The notes: generated from the sequence alone by a model not told the origin. Positions 17,911 through 25,752 are shown, counted from the first letter of the stretch. The stretch: DNA of 57,429 nt from JBFWUW01 sp050247075 (GCA_050247075.1 JBFWUW010000045.1:1-57429); one strand, 5' to 3'. Made by a program: numbers and translations.

Positions 17911-18855
17911 CTACTTCCCAATCCTGGCCAATACCGCATCGACCGTCTGCCGGAGTACTTGCCCGCTTTTTCGCAAGCCTTGGACTTCCTTCGGCCAGAG
18001 CTCGATTTCGTGGGTGGCAACGACGCCGGCGCGGCCGACGATGGTGGGTACGCTGAGGGCCACGTCGCGGATACCGTAGCAGCCTTGCTGCACGCTGGAG
18101 ACCGGCATTACGCGGTGGCGGTCGAGGGCGACCGACTCGATGACCTCGGCGATTGACCAGCCGACGGCAAAGCCGGCGCCCCCTTTCTTCTTGATGACTT
18201 CGGCGCCCGAACCTTTGGCCCGCGCGAAGAGGTCGTCGGCTAGTTTGGTGTTCCAACCGGGGAACTTGTCGAGCGGCAGTCCGCCAATGGTAGCGCTCGA
18301 CCAGATCGGCACCATGCTGTCGCCATGTTCGCCCAGGATCAGCGCGGCGACTTGCGTGGGGGCCACGGCCAGTTTCTGCGCGATCAGGCTGCGGAAGCGG
18401 ACGGTGTCTAGCTGCGTCCCTAGCCCGATGACCTGATGCGGCGGCAGTTTGAGGCGTTGCGCGGCCACGTAGGTCAGCACATCGACAGGATTCGAGACCA
18501 CCACCACGATGGCGTCCTGGCGATGACCGACCTTGTTGATTTCGGCCAGAATCGAGACGAACAGGTCGGTATTGCGGTTGATGAGATCGAGCCGGCTCTC
18601 GTCGGGCTTGCGGCGCAACCCGGCCGTGATGCAGATCACGTCGCTGTCGCGCACATGTTCGTACCCGCCGGCGGTGATGACCTGGTCGCCGACCAGCGAG
18701 GCACCATGCAGCAGGTCTAATGCCTGGCCATCCACGGCCTCGGCATTGACATCCAGCAGCGCAATCTGCTTAACCACTCTACCGGCCTGCAAGGCAAATC
18801 CCGTGCAAGAGCCAACCAAACCCGCACCGCCGATAATCGATACTTTCAAGGACAT
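17911..18855 (-). CDS. BMC-associated malate/L-lactate dehydrogenase family protein
   Basis: 314 residues from ATG 18855. The Rossmann motif is GGAGLVGS near the N-terminus, the active-site loop AGLRRKPDESR, then NPVDVLTY and catalytic His in GEHGDS. The Arg after AGLR is typical of malate dehydrogenases, whereas lactate dehydrogenases usually have Gln there. In planctomycetal BMC loci this enzyme is thought to oxidise or reduce C3 products to recycle NAD for the aldehyde dehydrogenase; the real substrate is uncertain. No terminal targeting helix is evident. A leader repeat sits just upstream. Confidence 0.85.
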   Translation of the reverse strand: MSLKVSIIGGAGLVGSCTGFALQAGRVVKQIALLDVNAEAVDGQALDLLHGASLVGDQVITAGGYEHVRDSDVICITAGLRRKPDESRLDLINRNTDLFVSILAEINKVGHRQDAIVVVVSNPVDVLTYVAAQRLKLPPHQVIGLGTQLDTVRFRSLIAQKLAVAPTQVAALILGEHGDSMVPIWSSATIGGLPLDKFPGWNTKLADDLFARAKGSGAEVIKKKGGAGFAVGWSIAEVIESVALDRHRVMPVSSVQQGCYGIRDVALSVPTIVGRAGVVATHEIELWPKEVQGLRKSGQVLRQTVDAVLARIGK

Positions 18856-18860
18856 GTCTG

Positions 18861-18888
18861 TTTTTCGATTTTGGATATTTGATTGAAG
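18861..18888 (-). repeat. A-rich ATCC-type leader repeat before the dehydrogenase gene
   Basis: Sense strand reads TTCAATCAAATATCC then AAAATCGAAAAA, ending six bases before ATG 18855. Same family and same orientation as the copies at 17844 and 22566. Confidence 0.65.
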
Positions 18889-18915
18889 GAAACTGGCCAG
18901 GGTTACTTGGAACAC

Positions 18916-19791
18916 TCACCGCTTTGCCAGCGCCGCCAGGACTCGGTCGGTGATGGCTTGGACGAGAGCCTCTTGGTCGATGTTGTTGATGGACGATGAG
19001 GACGAAGCCGTTTTGGCGGACATGGCTGGCGGGGCCTCGAAGGCGCGGCGCTCGATGCCGTTGGCTTGCCAACTGTCGCGGAAGATGTCGTTGGCGCAGA
19101 TGTCACAGTTTTCCATGCCTGGCTCGAGCCGCGGATCCTTGAAGCCCCACTTCTGCTTCAGGTCCAGCAGTTCCTTGGCTTCGCCTTGCGAAAAATAGGT
19201 GACTTTGCCCAAATCCTTGGCCAGCAGCAAAATGCGGCAGTAGGCGTCCAGAATCTCCGTCCACCAATAGGCTTTCTCCAGCGTCTCGCCAAAGCTGACC
19301 GTGCCGTGATTGGCCAGGATGATGACGTTGCTTTTGCGAACGAACGGCAGTACGGTGTCGGCGAATTTTTGGCCGCCAGGAGTTTCGTACTTGGTGATGG
19401 GCACGTCGCCCAAGAAGACTTCCACCTCCGGCAGCACGCATTGGGGGATTGGCTCGCGGGCCACCGCGAAGGCCGTGGCGTGCGGCGGGTGGCAATGGAC
19501 CACGCTACGGATGTCGGGACGATCCTTCATGATCGTTAGATGCAGCAGAATCTCGCTCGACCGCTTGCGCTTGCCGGCCAGTTGGTTGCCGTCCAGATCG
19601 ACCGTGCAGATATCGTCGGGCGTCATGAAGCCCTTCGAGATCATCGTCGGCGAGCAGAGAACTTCCTTCTCGTTCAGCCGGTAGCTGATGTTGCCGTCGT
19701 TGGCCGCGGCAAAGCCCTTATTGTATAGACGCCGGCCAATCTCGCAGATTTCCTGCTTGAGCTTATGGATATTCGGTCGATCGTTTTGCAT
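18916..19791 (-). CDS. BMC class II (fuculose/rhamnulose-1-phosphate type) aldolase with C-terminal encapsulation peptide
   Basis: 291 residues. Class II aldolase features: AANDGNISYRL near 29, KRSSEILLHL (catalytic Glu position), zinc ligands in HCHPPHA and ANHGTV. The family cleaves L-fuculose-1-P (and here probably L-rhamnulose-1-P) to DHAP and L-lactaldehyde. It is about 75 residues longer than E. coli FucA. The extra part holds a CDIC motif, a Ser-rich linker and a final amphipathic helix (DQEALVQAITDRVLAALAKR), a classic encapsulation peptide. It lies 17 bp after the third pentamer shell gene, in the BMC operon. Confidence 0.88.
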   Translation of the reverse strand: MQNDRPNIHKLKQEICEIGRRLYNKGFAAANDGNISYRLNEKEVLCSPTMISKGFMTPDDICTVDLDGNQLAGKRKRSSEILLHLTIMKDRPDIRSVVHCHPPHATAFAVAREPIPQCVLPEVEVFLGDVPITKYETPGGQKFADTVLPFVRKSNVIILANHGTVSFGETLEKAYWWTEILDAYCRILLLAKDLGKVTYFSQGEAKELLDLKQKWGFKDPRLEPGMENCDICANDIFRDSWQANGIERRAFEAPPAMSAKTASSSSSINNIDQEALVQAITDRVLAALAKR

Positions 19792-19808
19792 CGTGTTCCT
19801 CGATGGGA

Positions 19809-20093
19809 TTACTTCACCAATTCAATTGCGTCCAAAATCGCCGCGCTGTAGGCATCGACTGGCTTGTCCAGCGGCCGAAACGGCTGGGCCGCCTCGCCCC
19901 CTTCGCTAATGGCGATAAGGCTGCCAACGCCGGCACCCAGCTCGTCGTATACCACAATCGCCTCGTTCCGCGCCGCGGAAGCACCGCGCAAATTATCCAA
20001 CGTCAGCGGCACGGCCAGACGCAGCACCGACCCGCCCAGGCCGGGGTGCCAGCGGCTGAGGGTCACTGTGCCGATTGTCTCGCCGATACGCAT
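19809..20093 (-). CDS. BMC-P pentameric shell vertex protein (third copy)
   Basis: 94 residues from ATG 20093 (an ATG 15 bases upstream is possible). EutN/CcmL fold pattern: MRIGETIGTVTLSRWHP at the start, AIVVYDELGAGVGSLIAISEG in the centre (the conserved GAG-x-G turn), and a C-terminal AAILDAIELV strand. These pentamers cap the vertices of the shell. It sits between the RpiB-like gene and the class II aldolase. The three BMC-P paralogues here are strongly divergent, suggesting distinct positions or partners. Confidence 0.85.
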   Translation of the reverse strand: MRIGETIGTVTLSRWHPGLGGSVLRLAVPLTLDNLRGASAARNEAIVVYDELGAGVGSLIAISEGGEAAQPFRPLDKPVDAYSAAILDAIELVK

Positions 20094-20121
20094 GGTGCTA
20101 GGTTCCAATCTAGTTCAAGGT

Positions 20122-20817
20122 CTATTGCAGCGCGGCGGGGCAAACCCGCGGGCTGCCACGGACGAACTCGCGGATGATCTGCCGTAGTGCGAAAAAGCTC
20201 GGCGCGGCCGGATCAACCGCCAAGAAACTCACACCGATCTCGCGGATGGCCCGCGTCACGGTTGGCACGTCGGCGGCACAGGCCGCCCGCACACCGCTAT
20301 GGCGATTGGCCAGGGCCGCGGCCGCCAACGGTTGGCCCGTCAGCAGCAGTGCCAATTTTCCACCGCGAGCAACATGATCGGCCGACTCTTCCACCACGGT
20401 CGCCAGGCCGGTCTTGGCCAACCGTTCGACGGAAACTTGATCTTGCGTCAATGACCGCACCAAAGCGGCCGGCTCGTAGGCCGTCTCGGCCAAGCCCAGC
20501 ACGACGGCGGCAGGCAATGTCTTGCTATTCTTGTGAACCGCCGGATGGACAGCCGAGGACAGCGTCACCCCGCGCTGCCGCAACAAATCGCGGGCAGCCG
20601 GCGTGACGACCGCGCGAGGGACTAGCAGCACGGTCTGAATCCCCTCCAACCGCCCTTCCAAATCAGCCGTCGAAACCACCCGACTCGACAGAACCAGGGA
20701 ACCGGCCGCTTTCGCCGTCATACCGTTCTGTCCCGCTGGCGCAGCCGCATTGGCCGGCGCAAGGCGATTTAGCACCTCGCGTACGATCCGATCGACTTCG
20801 GCGGCGGTTACGTTCAT
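20122..20817 (-). CDS. RpiB-like BMC protein with N-terminal encapsulation peptide
   Basis: 231 residues. Residues 1-19 (MNVTAAEVDRIVREVLNRL) form an amphipathic helix followed by an Ala/Pro linker, like encapsulation peptides. The body has a VLLVPRAVVTPAARDLLRQRGV strand-helix. The C-terminal half resembles ribose-5-phosphate isomerase B: ALANRHSGVRAACAADVPTV parallels the RpiB NK-x-x-G-I-R-A-A block, but the usual HND follow-on is replaced by IGVSFLAVDP. Either a degenerate isomerase or a scaffold; the reaction is unknown. It is placed between two pentamer genes. Homologues accompany other planctomycetal BMC loci to my knowledge. Confidence 0.7.
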   Translation of the reverse strand: MNVTAAEVDRIVREVLNRLAPANAAAPAGQNGMTAKAAGSLVLSSRVVSTADLEGRLEGIQTVLLVPRAVVTPAARDLLRQRGVTLSSAVHPAVHKNSKTLPAAVVLGLAETAYEPAALVRSLTQDQVSVERLAKTGLATVVEESADHVARGGKLALLLTGQPLAAAALANRHSGVRAACAADVPTVTRAIREIGVSFLAVDPAAPSFFALRQIIREFVRGSPRVCPAALQ

Positions 20818-20863
20818 TGGGGGTTTTCAGTTTTCAGTTCTTCACTCGGCATTCGACACTCAT

Positions 20864-21121
20864 TCAATCCCTCAGTCCCATCACGCTCCATCGCACCGGC
20901 GTCTTTTCATCCTTGACCAGATCGCGCGTCCACTTGCCGTCGTTGGAGACGATGACGACTTCGCCGCGCCGCGCACCGAGGTGGTCGATGGCCAGCACTG
21001 GCTCGCCATCGGGGCTGGTGCCGTCGGCCATCAGCAACTGAATCACCAGTAAACGCCAGCCTTCCATGGAGCGGTGCTTTACCGTCGCGGTCGCGGTTCC
21101 GGCGACAAGGCCAAGTTGCAT
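20864..21121 (-). CDS. BMC-P pentameric shell vertex protein (second copy)
   Basis: 85 residues from ATG 21121. An upstream start would run into the aldehyde dehydrogenase stop and adds non-family residues. The MQLGLVAGTATATVKHRSMEGWRLL start, AIDHLGARRGEVVIVSNDG core and WSVMGLRD end match the EutN/CcmL fold, in the shortest form of the three. It begins four bases after the aldehyde dehydrogenase gene stops, so the two are tightly linked. Confidence 0.85.
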   Translation of the reverse strand: MQLGLVAGTATATVKHRSMEGWRLLVIQLLMADGTSPDGEPVLAIDHLGARRGEVVIVSNDGKWTRDLVKDEKTPVRWSVMGLRD

Positions 21122-21125
21122 GAGG

Positions 21126-22565
21126 TTAGGCCTTTCCCAAAATTCGCAAATCGTCAATCAGCGAGCAGCGCCGTTCGCGGGTGAACGTCAGCGGCGTAGT
21201 CACCCCTTCGCCGGTGGGCGTGGCGATGGAGAACGACAAGTAGCCCTCGCCCCCCAGTCCCAACGACGCCATGCAAGGCCCGTTTTTGACAAATAGCGTG
21301 GTATCCATCGTGCGGCCCATCTTGGTCATGTTCCGCACGTTGTTGGAGTGGATGATGCTGGTGTGGCGGAAGCCGTGTTCGTAGTACTGGGCCTTGGCGA
21401 TGCATTCATCCACGTCGCGGCAACGGACGAACGGAATGAACGGCATCATCTGCTCGACCGGGACGAACGGGTTGTGTTCGTCGGTCTCGCCAAACAACAG
21501 TTCCACATCGCTCGACACCTGTTTGCCGGCACCGCGGGCGAGCACGGCTGCGTCTTGCCCCAAGAAGTCCTTGTGGGCGGCATCGTGCTTATGCTCACCT
21601 TCGCCAACTTGGGTGATGGCGACCTTGGTCAGGGCGTCTACCTCGCGCGAATTGAGCCGCGCCGCGCCGGCCCGCTCCATGGCGGCCAGCATGGCATCGA
21701 ACACGCTGGCGACAACGAAGACTTCCTTCTCGGCGATGCAGAGCAAATTGTTGTCGTAGGAACCGCCTTGAATGATCGAACGGGCCGCCTTGTCCAGATC
21801 GGCTGTTTCATCGACCACCACCGGCGGATTACCCGGCCCGGCTACCACCGCCCGCTTGCCGCTGTTCAACGCCGCGCGGGCCACTGCCGGCCCGCCCGTC
21901 ACGCAGATCATCTTCACGCCGCGATGCTTGAAGATGGCATTGGCGCTATCCAGCGTCGGCTCGGCAATCACGCAGATCAGGTTGTCGATCCCCAGGTCGC
22001 GGTAGATTGCCTCGTTGAAGCGGCGGACTCCTTCGGCCGCGATCTTCTTGCCACTGGGGTGCGGGTTGACGACCAGCGTATTGCCGCCGGCGATCATGCT
22101 CACGGCGTTGCCGGTAATCGTCGGCAGCGAATGTGTCACCGGCGTGATGGCACCGATCACGCCAAAGGGTGCATGCTCAATCACGGCCAGCCCGTGGTCG
22201 CCGCTAAAAACCTCGCTCCGCATGAACTCCACGCCGGGCGTCCGTTCGCCCAGAGTCTTGAGCTTTTCGATCTTGTGCTTCAAGCGGCCGATCTTGGTCT
22301 CGTTCATCTCGGCGGTGCCAAGTTCGACACATTGATCGATAGAGATGCGGCGGATGTGGCCGATGATCCGCTTGCGGTCCTCGATCGTCCGTTCGGAGAG
22401 TTGCTCGAAAGCCCGCGTGGCGGCGGCCACCGCTTCATCTACGCAAGTAAACACGCCATAGCGGCGGTCAAAGCTACGGCCATTGCCGGTCGCCGGGGCC
22501 ACCCCCTTGAGTTGAGCCAGGACTTCTTCGACAACCGAGCGAACGAGAGTTTCAGAATGATTCAT
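21126..22565 (-). CDS. CoA-acylating aldehyde dehydrogenase of the microcompartment (PduP/EutE type)
   Basis: 479 residues from ATG 22565. Residues 1-19 (MNHSETLVRSVVEEVLAQL) are an amphipathic helix plus Gly/Pro linker, an N-terminal encapsulation peptide. The catalytic domain shows GVIGAITPVTH (NAD site), VVAGPGNPPVVVDETAD, and catalytic Cys in YDNNLLCIAEKEV. Family members turn aldehyde, NAD and CoA into acyl-CoA; here lactaldehyde to lactyl-CoA is most likely. The 17 extra codons upstream come from the A-rich leader repeat and are rejected. It lies between two pentamer genes. Confidence 0.9.
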   Translation of the reverse strand: MNHSETLVRSVVEEVLAQLKGVAPATGNGRSFDRRYGVFTCVDEAVAAATRAFEQLSERTIEDRKRIIGHIRRISIDQCVELGTAEMNETKIGRLKHKIEKLKTLGERTPGVEFMRSEVFSGDHGLAVIEHAPFGVIGAITPVTHSLPTITGNAVSMIAGGNTLVVNPHPSGKKIAAEGVRRFNEAIYRDLGIDNLICVIAEPTLDSANAIFKHRGVKMICVTGGPAVARAALNSGKRAVVAGPGNPPVVVDETADLDKAARSIIQGGSYDNNLLCIAEKEVFVVASVFDAMLAAMERAGAARLNSREVDALTKVAITQVGEGEHKHDAAHKDFLGQDAAVLARGAGKQVSSDVELLFGETDEHNPFVPVEQMMPFIPFVRCRDVDECIAKAQYYEHGFRHTSIIHSNNVRNMTKMGRTMDTTLFVKNGPCMASLGLGGEGYLSFSIATPTGEGVTTPLTFTRERRCSLIDDLRILGKA

Positions 22566-22606
22566 TTTTGATTTTTGATTTTTGATTTTCGATTTTGGAT
22601 TGAAAT
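22566..22606 (-). repeat. A-rich ATCC-type leader repeat before the aldehyde dehydrogenase gene
   Basis: Sense strand: TTTCAATCCAAAATCGAAAA then tandem TCAAAAA units running directly into ATG 22565. It has the most regular tandem structure of the family in this window. Upstream (22625-22670) lies a different low-complexity stretch, on the sense strand GAAGGATGAAGG-like units. Confidence 0.8.
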
Positions 22607-22666
22607 AGGATCGCATTCCTGGAGTTTCAATTCATCCTTCTGCCTTCATCCTTCATCTTTTCCTCT

Positions 22667-22978
22667 TCACTTTTCCGTACTGTAAACGCATTCGCTGGCC
22701 ACATGCACGCTGTCCACGATGCCGATGATCGCGGCGTCGATGGGCAGATTCTTGGTTTCCGGAGTCAGGCGGGCGCTGGAGCCTTGCACGATCAGCACCA
22801 TTTCATCCTTGCCGGCACCGACCGTATCGACCGCCACGAAGGTGCGGCCAGTCGATTTCAACCTGGTACGGTCTTGCTCATCGACGCGGTACGGCTCGAC
22901 GATGAGCAGCTTTTGGCCCTTCATCGAATCGACCTTTTGCGTGGCGATGACGCTGCCGGTTACTTTGGCGACGAACAT
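22667..22978 (-). CDS. BMC-P pentameric shell vertex protein (first copy, canonical)
   Basis: 103 residues, the most typical EutN/CcmL homologue of the three. It starts with MFVAKVTGSVIATQKVDSMK, continues with KLLIVEPYRV, FVAVDTVGAGKDEMVLIVQG (conserved GAG turn) and ends with the PIDAAIIGIVDSV strand. Forms pentamers at shell vertices. It is located between acetate kinase and the aldehyde dehydrogenase, with about 130 bp upstream that shows no gene. Confidence 0.92.
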   Translation of the reverse strand: MFVAKVTGSVIATQKVDSMKGQKLLIVEPYRVDEQDRTRLKSTGRTFVAVDTVGAGKDEMVLIVQGSSARLTPETKNLPIDAAIIGIVDSVHVASECVYSTEK

Positions 22979-23107
22979 GGGATACCGGGGGCCAGCGGGG
23001 TTAGTGGCGAATGTGAGTCAATGATGGAATGCGTATTTCTCGCTCCCCCTACGGGGTCGCGGTTAATCGGATGCGGATTGATCGATGCTCATTGGAATAC
23101 ATTGCAA

Positions 23108-24292
23108 TTACTGGGAAAGTAGCTGCCGGGTCTGTCGCGCTACGATCAATTCCTCGTTCGTCGGCACGACCCAAATCTGCGCCTGGCTATTGGAAGCGTG
23201 GATGGCGGCTTCTCCTTTGGCGCTGGCGTTCTTGGCCGGATCGAGCGAGATGCCCAAGCCTTCCAAACCGGTACAGACCGCGGTGCGGACGTTGACGCCG
23301 TTCTCACCGATGCCGCCGGTAAACACCAACACGTCCAGCCCCCCAAGTTCCACCAGATAAGCCCCCAGGTAATGCCGCACCGCGCCGATGAACACGTCCA
23401 GGGCTTGCCGCGCCTGGGCGTTGCCATTCGCCGCGGCTTGCTCCAAGTCGCGGACATCGCCGCTAACGCCGCTTGAGCCCAACAGACCACTCTTCTCGGC
23501 CAGCGTGTGCAGCAGTTCTGGCAAAGACCGGCCAGTCTTCTTCATCAATACGGGCAAGGCAAACACATCAAAGTCGCCCACCCTATTGTTGTGGAGAATG
23601 CCCGACTGCGGACTCATTCCCAGGCTATTCCCCACGCTTTCTCCGTTGCGTATGGCGCACAGCGAACTCGATCCGCCAAGATGGCACGAGATCACCCGCA
23701 AGTCTTGGCGTCCCAACATTTCGGCGGTACGCACAGCGATGTAACGATGGCTGGCGCCATGAAACCCCCAGCGTTTCACCAGGTGTTGCTCAGACCATTC
23801 TTGCGGAATGCCATACAGGCGGTTGCGGTCGGGAATGGTTTGATGAAAACCGGTCTCAAACGCCGCCACCAGCGGAATCTCCGGCACGCGTTCCATCAGC
23901 AGCCGCATGGCCGTGATGTAGGGCGGGTTGTGCGCCGGGGCAACTTCGCTCATCGACTCCATCGCGGACAACACGTCTGGCGTTACCAATTGCACGCCGC
24001 TGTATCGGCCGCCATGCACCGCCTTGAAGCCAATTCCGGCGACTTCCTGGGCGTTCTTCAGGCAGCCTCTGGCCGGGTCGGTCAATTGGTCCAGGCACTG
24101 CCGCAAGGCCGCGGCATGGTCTGGCACGTTGGACGTGGCCTCTTGCCGTTGTTCGCCGATCTCGACGAAGGAGCGGCTTTCGGCCGCGCCGATCCGTTCG
24201 GTCCCGCCGCGCGCCAGTTGCCGTTCGTCCGACATATCGAACAATCGGTACTTGAAGCTCGTCGAGCCCAGGTTGGCTACCAGGATTTTCAT
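23108..24292 (-). CDS. ackA: Acetate kinase family protein (acyl-phosphate to ATP)
   Basis: 394 residues, full family length. Family motifs: MKILVANLGSTSFKYRLF at the N-terminus (phosphate 1), VISCHLGGSSS, DVFALPVLMKKTG, and VFTGGIGENGVNVR near the C-terminus. Together with PduL it converts acyl-CoA to the free acid with ATP formation; in this locus the substrate is probably lactyl-phosphate or propionyl/acetyl-phosphate. No terminal amphipathic helix was seen, so it may act outside or loosely associated with the shell. It starts 49 bp after the second hexamer gene. Confidence 0.92.
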   Translation of the reverse strand: MKILVANLGSTSFKYRLFDMSDERQLARGGTERIGAAESRSFVEIGEQRQEATSNVPDHAAALRQCLDQLTDPARGCLKNAQEVAGIGFKAVHGGRYSGVQLVTPDVLSAMESMSEVAPAHNPPYITAMRLLMERVPEIPLVAAFETGFHQTIPDRNRLYGIPQEWSEQHLVKRWGFHGASHRYIAVRTAEMLGRQDLRVISCHLGGSSSLCAIRNGESVGNSLGMSPQSGILHNNRVGDFDVFALPVLMKKTGRSLPELLHTLAEKSGLLGSSGVSGDVRDLEQAAANGNAQARQALDVFIGAVRHYLGAYLVELGGLDVLVFTGGIGENGVNVRTAVCTGLEGLGISLDPAKNASAKGEAAIHASNSQAQIWVVPTNEELIVARQTRQLLSQ

Positions 24293-24341
24293 GGGAGTCG
24301 TTCCCTCGCGGTTCCGTCGTGGGTCTGGGTCGTGTCCGTGA

Positions 24342-24611
24342 CTAGGCCAGAAAGGCTTCGGCCAGTCCCAGCGCGGGGCGGGGAATGACGTGGCTGGCGA
24401 TCAGCTCGCCAACTTGCGTGGCGGCGGCGGAACCGGCTTCGACGGCGGCGCGAACGCTGCCGACATCGCCGCGGACGACCGTGGTGGCGTAACCGCCGCC
24501 GATCTGGATCTGCTTGACGATCTGGACGTTGGCGGCCTTAGCCATCGCGTCGGTCGCCTCAATCAGGGCTACCAGCCCCTTGGTTTCAATCATGCCAATG
24601 GCGTCTTGCAT
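24342..24611 (-). CDS. BMC-H hexameric shell protein (GGG pore)
   Basis: 89 residues, a single Pfam00936-type BMC domain of canonical size: MQDAIGMIETKGLVALIEA at the start, IGGGYATTVVRGDVGSVRAA in the centre and SHVIPRPALGLAEAF at the end. The pore loop reads Q-I-G-G-G. Hexamers tile the shell facets and pass small metabolites. It is paired with the next hexamer gene; a leader-type repeat lies between them. Confidence 0.95.
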   Translation of the reverse strand: MQDAIGMIETKGLVALIEATDAMAKAANVQIVKQIQIGGGYATTVVRGDVGSVRAAVEAGSAAATQVGELIASHVIPRPALGLAEAFLA

Positions 24612-24651
24612 CGGAGGAGTTTCCTGTATCTAAAAAGATGGTTGTTGCTGA

Positions 24652-24684
24652 CAATCCAAAATCGAAAAACAAAAATTGAAAATC
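24652..24684 (+). repeat. A-rich ATCC-type repeat, reverse orientation, after the first hexamer gene
   Basis: On the plus strand it reads CAATCCAAAATCGAAAAAC then AAAAATTGAAAATC, so it is opposite in orientation to the other copies and abuts the 3' end (stop codon) of the first hexamer gene rather than a start codon. Confidence 0.7.
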
Positions 24685-24987
24685 CTACGAAACCACCTTG
24701 GTGTTGCGATACTTCGGCAACACCTTGACCAGGTCGTCGTGAGGGCGGGCAATGACTTGCACGCTAACGACTTCGCCCAGTCGGCCGGCCGCAGCGGCAC
24801 CGGCGTCGGTGGCGGCCTTGACGGCGGCCACATCCCCGGTGACAAACGCCGTGACCAGCGCGCTGCCGACTTTTTCCCAGCCCAAGAACTCGACGTTGGC
24901 TGCCTTAATCATGGCGTCCACCGCCTCGAGCATGCAGACGAGACCCTTGGTCTCGATCATCCCCAACGCTTCCATCGCTTTAGACAT
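24685..24987 (-). CDS. BMC-H hexameric shell protein (GSA pore, C-terminal tail)
   Basis: 100 residues. The BMC fold is clear: MSKAMEALGMIETKGLVCML at the start and KVGSALVTAFVTGDVAAVKAA in the centre. The pore loop reads K-V-G-S-A, unlike the G-G-G pore of its neighbour, so the two probably pass different compounds. It has an 11-residue C-terminal tail (LPKYRNTKVVS) absent from the other. A good ribosome binding site (GGAG, about 8 bases upstream) is present. It lies 84 bp downstream of the PduL gene. Confidence 0.95.
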   Translation of the reverse strand: MSKAMEALGMIETKGLVCMLEAVDAMIKAANVEFLGWEKVGSALVTAFVTGDVAAVKAATDAGAAAAGRLGEVVSVQVIARPHDDLVKVLPKYRNTKVVS

Positions 24988-25071
24988 AACACGATTCTCC
25001 AGAAACGAAACTCAAACGGGGTTATCCTCAAGAAACATCGCGGGCCGCCGTCCTCTCGGCCCGATCAAAAG

Positions 25072-25752
25072 CTACTGCTTCAACAACTCCACGCGCGTGG
25101 CGTGCTCCAAATCGGCGGCATTCCCTTCGTCGGTGTCCAGGTGGACTTCCAGCTTGCTGGTGTTGTCCGCACGCACCAGCAGGTCGCGCAAGATCAGACC
25201 GCACGAAGAATCAATTCGCAGGCTAACCCGGTCGCCGTTCTTGACACCGTACCAGGCCGCGTGCTCCATGTTCATGTGGACGTGCCGCTCGGCCCGAATC
25301 ACGCCTTGTTTGAGTTCGACGACCCCTTTGGGCCCGACAAGCACACAGCCGGGAGTGCCGTCGATCTTGCCACTAGCGCGAACCGGCAGGTCAATCCCCA
25401 AGGATATGCCATCCGTGAAGGCCAGTTCGACCTGGCTAGCTGGCCGCGTGGGGCCCAGTATCCGCACTTCCGGCAGCATCCGCCGACGCGGGCCAACGAC
25501 CATGACGGTCTCTTTGGCGGCATAAAAGCCGTCCTGGTACAGATTTTTCATGGGCGTTAGTTTCGCGCCCGGGCCGAACAAGATTTCTACATGTTCGTCC
25601 GTCAGGTGGACGTGCCGCGCGGAAATGCTCACCACCAGGTCGGGTTTGGCGTTGGCTGCCGTGCCGTTGCTCTTGCCGCCGCTTTGCGCGTAGACGATCT
25701 CGCGCACAATCCGCTCAATCGTCGACCGGTCAAATGCCGTTGCCGTGCTCAT
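25072..25752 (-). CDS. pduL: PduL-type phosphotransacylase with N-terminal encapsulation peptide
   Basis: 226 residues. Residues 1-22 (helix FDRSTIERIVREIVYAQ plus Gly/Ser linker) form an encapsulation peptide. Two PduL domains follow, with metal-binding SARHVHLTDEHVE and AERHVHMNMEHAA, and a central VGPRRRMLPEVRILGP. PduL exchanges CoA and phosphate on acyl groups, recycling CoA inside the shell and feeding acetate kinase. Its start lies within the last codons of the DeoR gene (23-bp overlap), so regulator and enzyme are co-transcribed. Confidence 0.93.
   Translation of the reverse strand: MSTATAFDRSTIERIVREIVYAQSGGKSNGTAANAKPDLVVSISARHVHLTDEHVEILFGPGAKLTPMKNLYQDGFYAAKETVMVVGPRRRMLPEVRILGPTRPASQVELAFTDGISLGIDLPVRASGKIDGTPGCVLVGPKGVVELKQGVIRAERHVHMNMEHAAWYGVKNGDRVSLRIDSSCGLILRDLLVRADNTSKLEVHLDTDEGNAADLEHATRVELLKQ

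Noticed and set aside
17844..18020. Longer N-terminus for the aldolase-like BMC protein
   Set aside because: The extension lies inside the dehydrogenase coding region and the leader repeat, and is compositionally unlike the protein.
21348..22571. Long plus-strand reading frame (407 codons) opposite the aldehyde dehydrogenase
   Set aside because: The minus strand carries a full, motif-complete enzyme; the antisense product has no family pattern.
22566..22606. Tandem A-rich units as a CRISPR-like or plasmid iteron array
   Set aside because: Units are only 6-8 bases, without spacers, and similar tracts recur before unrelated genes.
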